DNA of 8,592 nt from positions 1 through 8,592 of the forward strand of contig JAKANT010000044.1 in assembly GCA_021823635.1 (NCBI GenBank), read 5' to 3'. The notes beneath the pieces are model-generated. The model searched no databases. It worked only from the letters and a program-made list of their open reading frames with translations, and had not been told where the DNA came from. Position 1 is the stretch's first letter. Each line of letters starts with the position of its first letter. Both the position numbers and the translations under genes were made by a program. Shown here piece by piece: positions 1 to 7,243 of this stretch. Source of the stretch: Pseudomonadota bacterium. Lineage in GTDB: Bacteria > Pseudomonadota > Gammaproteobacteria > Burkholderiales > Burkholderiaceae_F.

Positions 1-1209
1 GGCACCGGCAAGACCGCCGGCTTCGCGCTGCCGATCATCCAGCGGCTGCTGCCGCAGGCGAACACCAGCATGTCGCCGGCGCGCCACCCGGTGCGCGCGC
101 TGGTGCTGGCGCCCACGCGCGAACTGGCCGAGCAGGTCGCCGACAACTTCAAGAAATACATCAGCAAGACCGCGCTGCGCTGTGCGACCGTCTACGGCGG
201 CGTCGACATGGATCCGCAGACGCAGGCGCTGCGGTCGGGCGTGGAGATCGTCGTGGCCACGCCGGGGCGGCTGCTCGACCACCTGCAGCAGAAGAACACG
301 TCGCTCGCGCAGGTGCAGATCGTCGTGCTCGACGAAGCGGACCGGATGCTCGACATGGGCTTCTTGCCCGACATCTCGAGGATTCTCAACCTGCTGCCGA
401 AAGAGCGGCAGAGCCTGATGTTCTCGGCGACTTTTTCCGAGGAGATCAAGAAGCTCGCGGCCAACTTCCTGCGCGACCCGCTGCTGCTCGAAGTCGCGCG
501 CCGCAACGCGCCCGCCGAGCTGATCAAGCAGGAAGTCGTGCGCGTGCACGAGTCCGAGAAGACCGACGCGCTGCTGACGCTGCTCGCCACGCGCGGCGCC
601 GACGGCGGCCGCATGAAGCAGGTGCTGGTGTTCGTCAACGCCAAGATCGAATGCCGACGCCTGGCGCGCCAGTTGCAGAAAGCGGGCGTGAACGCCGAAG
701 CGATCCACGGCGACCGCACGCAGGACGAGCGCATGAAGGCGCTGGAAGGCTTCAAGCGCGGCGACATCGAAGTGCTGGTCGCCACCGACGTCGCCGCGCG
801 CGGGCTGGACATCGTCGAGCTGCCGGTCGTGATCAACTACGACGTGCCATTTAACCCCGAGGACTACGTGCACCGCATCGGCCGCACCGGGCGGGCCGGC
901 GCCCGCGGACTGGCGATCATGCTGATGACGGGGGCCGACGAACGCGGCGTGCAGGCCATCGAAAAGCTCACCAAGCAAAAGTTCGACATCCGGCCGCTCG
1001 ACGTGCGCACCGCGCGGCGCGGCCGCTCAGCGCAGCGCGATCGTGGCCAGCTTGCGGCGCCGGCGCCGGTGGACGACTTTTTCAGCAAGCCCTACGAACC
1101 GCCCGCAGCGGAAACCGAGCCGGCGCCGACGGAAGCCGCGGACGAAGCGCCACCGCGCGCGCGTAAACCGGCCAAGGTGGCGGCATTGCTCGGCGGCATC
1201 AAGCGTTGA
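1..1209 (+). CDS. rhlE: ATP-dependent DEAD-box RNA helicase, RhlE type (5' truncated)
   Basis: The frame is open from base 1, so the start lies outside the window; 402 residues are visible. It opens in the Walker A motif (GTGKT, residues 1-5), and by comparison with E. coli RhlE about 50 residues carrying the Q motif are missing. The remaining helicase motifs follow in order: PTREL (Ia, ~38-42), TPGR (Ib, 87-90), DEAD (II, 111-114), SAT (III, 142-144), ARGLD (V, 266-270) and HRIGRTGR (VI, 291-298). Both RecA-like domains are therefore present apart from the N-terminus. A low-complexity Pro/Ala/Glu tail from about residue 330 contains DDFFSKPYEP and ends in a basic stretch, as in betaproteobacterial RhlE proteins. 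The family unwinds short RNA duplexes with ATP, in ribosome maturation and RNA turnover. The RhlE assignment over SrmB/DbpA rests on overall resemblance and the short tail. The stop is 3 bases from the stop of the convergent metY. Confidence 0.93.
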   Translation, partial: GTGKTAGFALPIIQRLLPQANTSMSPARHPVRALVLAPTRELAEQVADNFKKYISKTALRCATVYGGVDMDPQTQALRSGVEIVVATPGRLLDHLQQKNTSLAQVQIVVLDEADRMLDMGFLPDISRILNLLPKERQSLMFSATFSEEIKKLAANFLRDPLLLEVARRNAPAELIKQEVVRVHESEKTDALLTLLATRGADGGRMKQVLVFVNAKIECRRLARQLQKAGVNAEAIHGDRTQDERMKALEGFKRGDIEVLVATDVAARGLDIVELPVVINYDVPFNPEDYVHRIGRTGRAGARGLAIMLMTGADERGVQAIEKLTKQKFDIRPLDVRTARRGRSAQRDRGQLAAPAPVDDFFSKPYEPPAAETEPAPTEAADEAPPRARKPAKVAALLGGIKR

Positions 1210-1212
1210 CGC

Positions 1213-2508
1213 TCAGGAGGCTTTGGCCAGCGCCTGGTCCAAGTCCCACAGGATGTCGTCGATCGACTCGATCCCGATCGACAGCCGCACCATCTCCGGC
1301 AGCACCCCGGCGGCGCGCTGCTCTTCCTCGGAAAGCTGGCGGTGCGTGGTCGATGCGGGATGAATCACGAGCGACTTGGCGTCGCCGATGTTCGCCAGGT
1401 GCGACAGGAACTGCAGGTTGTCGATGAATTTTTCGCCGGCCGCAGCGCCGCCGCGGATGCCGAACGTCATCACGCTCGAGGCACCGGGTTCGCCGTCGAT
1501 CGCTCGCAGGTATTTCTTCGCCAGCGCATAGTAGGGGCTGGACGCGAGCCCCGGCCAGTTGACCCAGGCCACGCGCGGGTGCGACTGCAGAAACTGCGCC
1601 ACACGGCGCGCGTTCTGCACGTGCCGCTCCATGCGCACGTGCAGCGTCTCCAGCCCTTGCAGCAGCAGCCACGCCGAGAGCGGCGCCAGCGCCGCCCCGT
1701 GCACGCGCAAGACCTCGAAGCGCGCCTTCATCGTGAACGCGAAGTCGCCGAAGGTTTCCCAGAACTTGACGCCGTGATAGCCCTTGGACGGCAGCACCAT
1801 GTCCGGGAACTTGCCGTTGCCCCAGTCGAACTTGCCGCTGTCCACGATCACGCCGCCGAGCGTCGTGCCGTGGCCGCCGATGTACTTGGTCGCCGAGTGC
1901 ACGACGATGTCCGCGCCCCAGTCGAACGGCCGGCACAGAAAGGGCGTGGCCATCGTGTTGTCGATCATCAACGGGATGCCGGCTTCGTGCGCGATTTCGG
2001 CGATCGGCTCGATGTCGAGCACGTTGATCTTCGGGTTGCCGAGCGTCTCGCCGTAGATCAGGCGCGTGTTCGGCCGCAGCGCGCGGCGGAAATTTTCGGG
2101 CTCATCGGGATCGACGAAGGTCGTCTCGATGCCCATCTTGGGCAGCGTGACCGCGAGCTGCGAGTAGGTGCCGCCGTAGAGCAGCGAGGAGGCGACGATG
2201 TGGCTGCCGGGCTGCACGATGGCCAGGATCGCGGTCACCTGCGCGGCCATGCCGCTGGCGGTGGCCAGCGCCGCGCGGCCGTTCTCCAAGGCGGCCATGC
2301 GCTCCTCCAACACCGCCACCGTCGGGTTGCTGATGCGCGAATAGACGTTGCCGAAGGTTTGCAGGTTAAAAAGGCTCGCCGCGTGGTCGGCCGAGTCGAA
2401 CACGTAGCTGGTGGTCTGGTAGATCGGCTGCGCGCGGCTGCCGGTCACCGGGTCCGGAAGCTGGCCCGCGTGCAGGCACAGCGTTTCGATGCCGAAGGTT
2501 CTGTCCAT
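1213..2508 (-). CDS. metY: O-acetylhomoserine sulfhydrylase (O-acetylhomoserine aminocarboxypropyltransferase)
   Basis: A 431-residue PLP enzyme of the Cys/Met metabolism family (aspartate aminotransferase fold). It should convert O-acetyl-L-homoserine and sulfide to L-homocysteine and acetate in the cytoplasm, the direct sulfhydrylation route to methionine. Visible signatures are LCLHAGQ near the N-terminus, YSRISNPT (56-63; Tyr/Arg bind PLP phosphate across the dimer), SGMAA (85-89), Tyr111, which should stack on PLP, D183 in DNTMATPF and the PLP lysine K208 in HSATKYIGGHG. Length and the long post-lysine insert fit MetY better than MetB, MetC or MetZ; acyl specificity (acetyl versus succinyl) cannot be read here. 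The ATG at 2508 was chosen because it gives the family N-terminus; the frame stays open upstream to 2916, but that stretch overlaps the CoA-binding gene. No Shine-Dalgarno is visible. The start lies 2 nt after the upstream stop, suggesting translational coupling. Confidence 0.93.
   Translation of the reverse strand: MDRTFGIETLCLHAGQLPDPVTGSRAQPIYQTTSYVFDSADHAASLFNLQTFGNVYSRISNPTVAVLEERMAALENGRAALATASGMAAQVTAILAIVQPGSHIVASSLLYGGTYSQLAVTLPKMGIETTFVDPDEPENFRRALRPNTRLIYGETLGNPKINVLDIEPIAEIAHEAGIPLMIDNTMATPFLCRPFDWGADIVVHSATKYIGGHGTTLGGVIVDSGKFDWGNGKFPDMVLPSKGYHGVKFWETFGDFAFTMKARFEVLRVHGAALAPLSAWLLLQGLETLHVRMERHVQNARRVAQFLQSHPRVAWVNWPGLASSPYYALAKKYLRAIDGEPGASSVMTFGIRGGAAAGEKFIDNLQFLSHLANIGDAKSLVIHPASTTHRQLSEEEQRAAGVLPEMVRLSIGIESIDDILWDLDQALAKAS
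1221..1243. terminator. Imperfect hairpin just past the rhlE stop (weak terminator candidate)
   Basis: Arms 1221-1230 and 1234-1243 can pair at 9 of 10 positions (one G-U, one mismatch) around a CGC loop. It begins 12 bases after the helicase stop and lies inside the last codons of metY on the opposite strand. No T-run follows on either strand, so it does not meet the usual picture of an intrinsic terminator. It is reported because the 3-base gap between the two genes leaves no other room for one. Confidence 0.18.
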
Positions 2509-2510
2509 GA

Positions 2511-2999
2511 TCAGTACGGAAGCTGCCGCGGCCGCTTGCTGGACACGATGCGCGTGTTCACGCCGGCCCAGTTGAGCCCTCCGAAAAGCCGCCCGTGCTC
2601 GATCTTCACGCAGCGGTCCATCACCACTTGCAGTCCCGCGGCCCGTGCGGTGCGCGCGGCGGCATCGTTGATCACGCCGAGTTGCATCCACAGCACCTTG
2701 GCGCCGACCGCGATCGCCTCGTCGGCAAGCGCCGGGATGTCTTCGCTCCTGCGGAAGCAGTCCACCAGATCGATCGGCCCGGCTTCGCGCGCGGCGGTCT
2801 TCAAGTCCGGATAGCAGCGGCGCCCGAGCACCTCGGCGTACTTCGGGTTGACCGGAATCATCGTGTAGCCGTGCTCGAGCAGGTATTTGCCGACGAAGTA
2901 ACTGGGCCGGTGCCATTCGGCGGAAATGCCGACCACGGCGATGCGGCGGTTGTCGTTCAGGATCCTGCGCAGCGTCGGGATGTCGGTGTCGTCAGCCAC
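2511..2999 (-). CDS. CoA-binding protein, YccU-like (CoA_binding_2 domain)
   Basis: A 162-residue protein that is almost entirely one Rossmann-like CoA-binding domain. A beta strand leads into the nucleotide loop VVGIS (22-26), followed by the family-typical HRPSYFVGKYL (30-40), IPVNPKY (48-54) and a C-terminal CVKIEHGR (130-137) with GLNWAGVNT (141-149), matching the proteobacterial YccU group. The domain resembles the CoA-binding module of succinyl-CoA synthetase alpha and acyl-CoA synthetases but lacks catalytic domains. No reaction is established, so its role is open. The start is GTG at 2999, supported by GAGGAG seven bases upstream. It overlaps the end of gluQ by 8 nt and ends 2 nt before metY, so it is the middle gene of a tight operon. 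A role linked to acetyl-CoA-dependent methionine synthesis is possible but only inferred from position. Confidence 0.88.
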   Translation of the reverse strand: MADDTDIPTLRRILNDNRRIAVVGISAEWHRPSYFVGKYLLEHGYTMIPVNPKYAEVLGRRCYPDLKTAAREAGPIDLVDCFRRSEDIPALADEAIAVGAKVLWMQLGVINDAAARTARAAGLQVVMDRCVKIEHGRLFGGLNWAGVNTRIVSSKRPRQLPY

Positions 3000-3897
3000 G
3001 GGGCAACTCCTCGGCAGCGATTGTAGGCGGCCCGACCCAGCGGCTGCGCCAGTCGTCGATCGCCGCGCGCAGCAGCGCGGCGGGCGTGCGAGCGCCGCGC
3101 TCCGGCAAGCCGAGGTGGCGCGCCGCGCGCCGCAGCTGCGCGAGCACGTCGCGGCGGTCGAGCGCCGCGGCGCCGTTGTGCTTGGACAACTTGCGGCCGT
3201 CGGTCCCGACCACGACCGGCACGTGCAGGTAGCGCGGCGCCGGCAATCCGAGCAGCCGCTGCAGCCAGAGCTGGCGCGGCGTGTTGTCGAGCAGATCGGC
3301 GCCGCGCACGACGTCGGTGATGCCCTGCGCGCCGTCGTCGACGACGACGGCCAGTTGGTATGCCCAGCAGTGATCGGCGCGACGGATCACGAAATCGCCG
3401 ACCGCGTGCGCGAGCCGTTGCGCGTAGCGTCCGCAGGCGCGATCGACGAATTCGACGGGCGTGTCGGGCACGCGTACGCGCAAGGCGCGGCCGGCGCCGT
3501 CGGCCAGGCCGCGCTCGCGGCAGGTTCCCGGGTACACCCCCGGCGGCAGTCCGAACCGCGCGCTGTCCTGCGCGATGCGGCTGCGCGAACAGTCGCAGGC
3601 GTAGACGAAGCCCGCCGCCTGCAGGCGAGCGAGTGCGCGACGGTAGTGGTCGTCGCGCGCGCTCTGGAAAACGACCGGCTCGTCGCTCTCCAGACCGAAG
3701 TCGGCGAGGGTGTCGAGGATCTGCTGCGCGGCACCCGGCTGCTCGCGCGGCGGGTCGAGATCCTCAATACGCACGATCCACGTTCCTTCGTGCGCGCGCG
3801 CATCCAGCCAACTGGCCAGCGCAGCGACGAGCGAGCCGGCGTGCAAGGGGCCGGTCGGCGATGGGGCGAATCGGCCGCGATAGCGGCGAGCGGTCAC
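2992..3897 (-). CDS. gluQ: Glutamyl-Q tRNA(Asp) synthetase
   Basis: A 301-residue paralogue of glutamyl-tRNA synthetase reduced to the catalytic core, with no anticodon-binding domain. The family activates glutamate and attaches it to the queuosine at position 34 of tRNA(Asp). From the GTG at 3897, the sequence shows RFAPSPTGPLH (9-19), the HIGH-equivalent HAGS (19-22), RIEDLDPPR (43-51), a YadB/GluQ-type zinc site of C101, C103, Y122 and C126, the fold segment VVRGADLL (197-204) and the KMSKS-equivalent KLSK (236-239). Length matches E. coli GluQ (about 300). The same frame extends to an ATG at 4005, adding 36 Arg/Ala/Pro-rich residues unlike the family; GTG gives MTARRYRGRFAP, close to the E. 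coli start. No start has a convincing Shine-Dalgarno. It is the first gene of the gluQ/CoA-binding/metY cluster. Confidence 0.93.
   Translation of the reverse strand: MTARRYRGRFAPSPTGPLHAGSLVAALASWLDARAHEGTWIVRIEDLDPPREQPGAAQQILDTLADFGLESDEPVVFQSARDDHYRRALARLQAAGFVYACDCSRSRIAQDSARFGLPPGVYPGTCRERGLADGAGRALRVRVPDTPVEFVDRACGRYAQRLAHAVGDFVIRRADHCWAYQLAVVVDDGAQGITDVVRGADLLDNTPRQLWLQRLLGLPAPRYLHVPVVVGTDGRKLSKHNGAAALDRRDVLAQLRRAARHLGLPERGARTPAALLRAAIDDWRSRWVGPPTIAAEELPRG
3007..3012 (-). promoter_or_regulatory. Shine-Dalgarno of the CoA-binding gene, inside the gluQ 3' end
   Basis: The minus strand reads GAGGAG here, seven bases before the GTG at 2999. It lies in the last codons of gluQ (the Glu-Glu of EELPRG). 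It supports the GTG as the true start and the 8-nt overlap with gluQ. Confidence 0.6.
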
Positions 3898-4044
3898 GGC
3901 GGGCGTCGGGTACGGCAAGGTCGCGACATGATGCCCCGCCGCCCGTCGCGACGATGGCGCCGTCCGGCGGGCGCGCTCGGTTCGTTGGGGACGGAGCGTC
4001 TCCATACGGACGGCCTAACGCCGGGCGCCAAGCGACCGCAGCCG

Positions 4045-4073
4045 TTGCCCTCTCTAGAGCCGATCCGTAGCAT
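4045..4073 (+). promoter_or_regulatory. Candidate sigma70-like promoter for the diguanylate cyclase gene
   Basis: TTGCCC at 4045-4050 and TAGCAT at 4068-4073 are separated by exactly 17 bases. Each hexamer matches consensus at 4 of 6 positions. The spacing is ideal, the hexamers mediocre. Transcription would start near 4080, giving a leader of about 48 nt that contains the repeats at 4091-4123. An 8-bp palindrome (CTCTAGAG, 4052-4059) sits in the spacer. Chance matches of this quality are not rare, so this is only a candidate. Confidence 0.3.
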
Positions 4074-4090
4074 CCCATCAAAGCGCGATA

Positions 4091-4123
4091 CGTCCCCGCG
4101 ATTCGGGACGATGGCGCGATTCG
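4091..4123. repeat. Inverted repeat interleaved with a 9-bp direct repeat in the GGDEF leader
   Basis: CGTCCC (4091-4096) and GGGACG (4105-4110) form a perfect 6-bp inverted repeat with an 8-nt spacer. CGCGATTCG occurs twice, at 4097-4105 and 4115-4123, an offset of 18 bases. A shorter CGCGAT lies at 4084-4089. The second copy ends four bases before the ATG at 4128, where a Shine-Dalgarno would be expected and none is seen. It could be an operator or a leader hairpin limiting translation; it could also be chance in a GC-rich leader. Confidence 0.35.
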
Positions 4124-4127
4124 ACAG

Positions 4128-7115
4128 ATGCCGCTGCGTCACGCGCCGATGCCGTCCACGACCGCCTCCGCCAGCCACCCGCAGGCGGTCACCGCCGACA
4201 TCGCCGCGCTTCCGTCCGGGCGTGAGTGGCGTTGCGCTCCGGCGCTGGCGGTCGCGGTCGCCACCGCCGCCTGGGCGACGCGCAGCGGCGGCCCGGGCGT
4301 GTGGGTCTGGCTCGCCGCCTTCCTGGGCAACATCGCCCTGCGGTTGGCGCTGGTGTCGCGTTTCGCGCAGGCGCCGGTGCCCGCGGCGGTGCGCCGCCTG
4401 TACTTCGGCTCGCATGCGGCCGACATCGTCCTTTGGACGGTGCTGTTCGCCGCCCTCGGGAATCCGGCCACCTCGAGCGCCTCCGGGGCGGCCTTCGCGG
4501 CGGCCGGCGCAGCCCTGCTGGGGGCGTTGACGCTGGGCGGCCGGCAGGGCGCCGGCCCGGCCATCGTGGCCGGCTGGGCGGCCGTGGCGGTGGTGTTGAT
4601 GGCGCGCGTCGGGGCCTCGGCGGCGCTGCCCTTCGCGGCGTGGCTGGCCGCCGTCGGTTGGATGAGTTGGCACGCGCGCGCGGGCGCTGCCGCGCGGGCT
4701 GCGAACCCTGCGCAGGTTCGACAGGCGCGCGTGGGCTGGAGTACTGCGATCGGCGCCATGCCCACGCCGGTGCTGATCGTGCGCCACGGGCGCATCGCCG
4801 ATGTCAATGCCGCCGCGGCGCAATGCTTCGCGCGCGATGAGCTTTCGCTGATCGGGCGTCGCATCGAGGCCTGCCTGAAAGTCGATCCGGCCGATGCGCT
4901 CGACCCGCTGCGCGCGCCGCGCGACAGCGACGCGGTGACGGTGACGCCCATCCTCGCGGGTGCGACGGCGCAGCCTTGGATCGCCCGGGTGCGCGTGCTC
5001 GAGCCCGGAAAGGAGACCTCGACGCTGGTGCTGGCGCTGCTGCGCCATGCGGCGTCCCCCGACGACCTGGCGGAGGAAGCGAAGCGGTTCGCCGCCGGCG
5101 TCGGCGGCCAGCAGGCGCGGGCTTGGTATTGCGACGATGCGGGGCGCCTGGTCGTACCGCCGGGTTTGCCGATGCCGCCCGGTCCGCCTGACGAGCGCGG
5201 TTTCCCGCTCGGCTACTGCGTCGCGCCGCAAGAGCGGCCGCGCGTGGATGAGGCATGGCTCGCGGCGCGCGCCGGCGCCAGCCCCTTCGATCGGCGCGTG
5301 ACGCTGGTCGATGCGCGCGGCGCCCTGCGGTCTGCGCGCATCGTGGCGGTGCCGCGCGGCCGCCGCGCCGTGATCGGCGCGATCGCGCCGCCGTCGTCCT
5401 CCGAGCCACGCGGCGCCGGCGCTTCGCTCGCCGAACTGGCTCGGCAATTGCCGGTGCTGGTTTGGCTGGTGGACCCGGCGGGGCGAGTCGTGTACGCGCA
5501 CGGCGCCGAGCCGTGGCGCTGGGGCATGCAGCGTGCGCCGCAGGAGCGGCCGCTCTGGTTCGAGGCGTTCGCGCTGCGCAACGGTGCGCGCGTGGACGTG
5601 CAAACGGCGCTGCAGCGGGCGGCGGCCGGCAAGCCGACCTACGATCTGATCAACAGCCGCAGCACGAAAAACGGCGGCAGGATCGTGCTTCGCAGCCATT
5701 TCGTGCCGTACCGCGGAGCACCGCCGCCGGGGATGGACTCCGCCGGCACGCTGGTGCTGGACACGATCGCCGCGCCGCAGCAGCTGGCCGAGATCGATCG
5801 GCTGCGGCGCAGCAAGGCGCAATACCGCGCGCTGGTGGAGGCGTCGACCAGCCTGATCTGGGCCTGCGACGCGCAGTTCCGCTTCACGTTCGTCAGCCGC
5901 CGCGCAGCGCGCGAGATCTACGGCTACGAGCCGGAGGAGCTGATCGGCGAATCGCTGGCGAAACTCTTTCCGCCCGGCGTCGATCCGGGGCCCGCCAAGC
6001 AGGCGCTGGCGCAACTGCGCCTGGGCAAGACGCTGCGCGACGTCGAGATGGTGCACGCGGCGAAAAACGGCAGCCGGCTGGTGGTGTCGCTGTCGGCCGT
6101 GCCGACCAAGGCGAGCGACGGCGGTTTCGGCGGCGCGATCGGCATGAATGCCGATCTCACGGTGCTGAAGCTGCGCGAGCGGCGTCTGACCGAGGCGCTG
6201 CGGATCGAGCGCACGGTGCTCGACTCGGCCGGCCAGGCGATCGCGGTGGTCAAGGACGGCGTGGTGGCCCGCTGCAACGATGCCTTCCTCCGCTTGCTCG
6301 GCGCCGAGCCGGCGACGCTGGCGCGCACGCCGCTGGCCGACTACTTCGCCGCGGCCGACGAGTGGGCGACGATCGCCGCCGCGGCCGACGCGGCGCGCGC
6401 GCAGGATCGTGCCGCCACGCGCGAGGTGCAGATACGGCGCGGCTCGCGCGCCGTCGGACAAGTGAGCGCGTGGTGCCAGTTGACCGCGCGCGCGATCGCC
6501 CCGGGCGAATACGTGATCGTGCTGGCCGACATCGACCACATCCGCCAGCGCGAAGAGGAGGCGCTGCACGACGCGCATCACGACGAGTTGACCGGGTTGG
6601 GCAACCGCCGCCTGCTGACGGCGCGCGCCGCCGCGGCGTTCGCGGCCGCGGCGTTACGCAATGCGCGCTGCGCGCTGTTCGTGATCGACTTGGACGGCTT
6701 CAAGGAGATCAACGATCGCCATGGCCACGATGTCGGCGACCGCGTGCTGCGCGAGATCGCCGCCCGGCTGGCACGCGCGATGCGGCCGCAGGACACGGTG
6801 GCGCGCCGCGGCGGCGACGAGTTCGCGGTGCTGGTGCCCGACGCCGGCCAGCGCGCCGACACCGAGCGCATCGCGCAACGGCTGCTGGCGGCCATCGCGC
6901 AGCCGATCGAGGTGCCGGGGGCGCCGGCGTCGGTCGTGTCGGCGAGCATCGGCATCGCCCTGGTGCCGGACCACGGGCGGGACCTCGAGCGGCTGCTGCA
7001 GGTGGCCGACCTGGCGATGTACGACGCCAAACTGCGCGGCAAGAACCGGTACGCGTTCGCCGCCGACGCCGGCGGCGTCATCGACCCGGCGGCGCCGCGC
7101 GCCGCACAGGCGTGA
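4128..7115 (+). CDS. Membrane-bound multi-PAS diguanylate cyclase (GGDEF)
   Basis: A 995-residue sensor enzyme that should make cyclic di-GMP from two GTP at the inner membrane. Six hydrophobic segments are predicted near residues 35-51, 57-77, 93-111, 119-137, 142-160 and 163-181; I do not recognise them as a named MASE or MHYT domain. PAS-like modules follow at about 201-300, 434-545, 566-680 and 690-800, and 320-430 looks like another, degenerate one. PAS three (STSLIWACDAQFRFTFVS, IYGYEPEELIG) is the clearest. A helical linker leads into the GGDEF domain: DELTGLGNRR (819-828), metal ligand D854 in DLDGFKEIND, catalytic GGDEF (895-899), and the inhibitory I-site RPQD (886-889) at the canonical five-residue spacing. 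Both active site and product inhibition therefore look intact. There is no EAL or HD-GYP domain. ATG 4128 lacks a clear Shine-Dalgarno; ATG 4149 is an alternative. The ligand is unknown. Confidence 0.93.
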   Translation: MPLRHAPMPSTTASASHPQAVTADIAALPSGREWRCAPALAVAVATAAWATRSGGPGVWVWLAAFLGNIALRLALVSRFAQAPVPAAVRRLYFGSHAADIVLWTVLFAALGNPATSSASGAAFAAAGAALLGALTLGGRQGAGPAIVAGWAAVAVVLMARVGASAALPFAAWLAAVGWMSWHARAGAAARAANPAQVRQARVGWSTAIGAMPTPVLIVRHGRIADVNAAAAQCFARDELSLIGRRIEACLKVDPADALDPLRAPRDSDAVTVTPILAGATAQPWIARVRVLEPGKETSTLVLALLRHAASPDDLAEEAKRFAAGVGGQQARAWYCDDAGRLVVPPGLPMPPGPPDERGFPLGYCVAPQERPRVDEAWLAARAGASPFDRRVTLVDARGALRSARIVAVPRGRRAVIGAIAPPSSSEPRGAGASLAELARQLPVLVWLVDPAGRVVYAHGAEPWRWGMQRAPQERPLWFEAFALRNGARVDVQTALQRAAAGKPTYDLINSRSTKNGGRIVLRSHFVPYRGAPPPGMDSAGTLVLDTIAAPQQLAEIDRLRRSKAQYRALVEASTSLIWACDAQFRFTFVSRRAAREIYGYEPEELIGESLAKLFPPGVDPGPAKQALAQLRLGKTLRDVEMVHAAKNGSRLVVSLSAVPTKASDGGFGGAIGMNADLTVLKLRERRLTEALRIERTVLDSAGQAIAVVKDGVVARCNDAFLRLLGAEPATLARTPLADYFAAADEWATIAAAADAARAQDRAATREVQIRRGSRAVGQVSAWCQLTARAIAPGEYVIVLADIDHIRQREEEALHDAHHDELTGLGNRRLLTARAAAAFAAAALRNARCALFVIDLDGFKEINDRHGHDVGDRVLREIAARLARAMRPQDTVARRGGDEFAVLVPDAGQRADTERIAQRLLAAIAQPIEVPGAPASVVSASIGIALVPDHGRDLERLLQVADLAMYDAKLRGKNRYAFAADAGGVIDPAAPRAAQA

Positions 7116-7176
7116 CCGGCGCGCGGGACGACGTCAAGCGGGCGTTGCCGCCAAATGGCCGCAGCAGGCCGGTGAA

Positions 7177-7205
7177 CGATGTACGCCGCTGACGCCGTAC
7201 GATCG
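7177..7205. repeat. Imperfect inverted repeat downstream of the GGDEF gene
   Basis: CGATGTACG (7177-7185) pairs with CGTACGATCG (7196-7205) over nine base pairs with one bulged G at 7201, around a 10-nt spacer. It lies 61 bases after the cyclase stop in the gap before the convergent acetyltransferase gene. No T-tract follows. It could help end transcription or be chance. Confidence 0.25.
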
Positions 7206-7243
7206 AAAGCGCATGTCGAGGCGAACGGGACGCGGCGCGCGAC

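Larger units (their letters stand above)
3898..4127. other. Divergent intergenic region between gluQ and the GGDEF gene
   Basis: Only about 120 bases separate the outermost possible gluQ start (ATG 4005) from the cyclase start; the gap is 230 bases if gluQ starts at 3897. Promoters for both directions should lie here. On the plus strand I see a weak sigma70-like pair, then an inverted repeat and a direct repeat (listed separately). On the minus strand I find no convincing -35/-10 pair. No ORF here resembles a gene. Confidence 0.5.

Noticed and set aside
1201..1213. Short inverted repeat AGCGT/ACGCT spanning the rhlE stop.
   Set aside because: Five-base arms with a two-base loop cannot form a stable RNA hairpin.
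1342..2814. A 490-codon plus-strand frame opposite metY and the CoA-binding gene.
   Set aside because: The opposite strand encodes two proteins with clear family motifs; this translation resembles nothing.
2926..4530. A 534-codon plus-strand frame running opposite gluQ into the cyclase gene.
   Set aside because: It crosses several real genes and its translation is low-complexity. The gluQ zinc site and KLSK motif fix the coding strand.
3894..6581. An 895-codon minus-strand frame opposite the diguanylate cyclase gene.
   Set aside because: The translation is His/Arg/Ala-rich with no domain, and the plus strand carries a clear PAS-GGDEF protein. Long antisense frames are expected at this GC level.
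5255..7192. A 645-codon plus-strand frame in another phase of the cyclase gene.
   Set aside because: It is Arg/Ala/Gly-rich low-complexity translation and is fully explained by the GC-biased third positions of the GGDEF gene.
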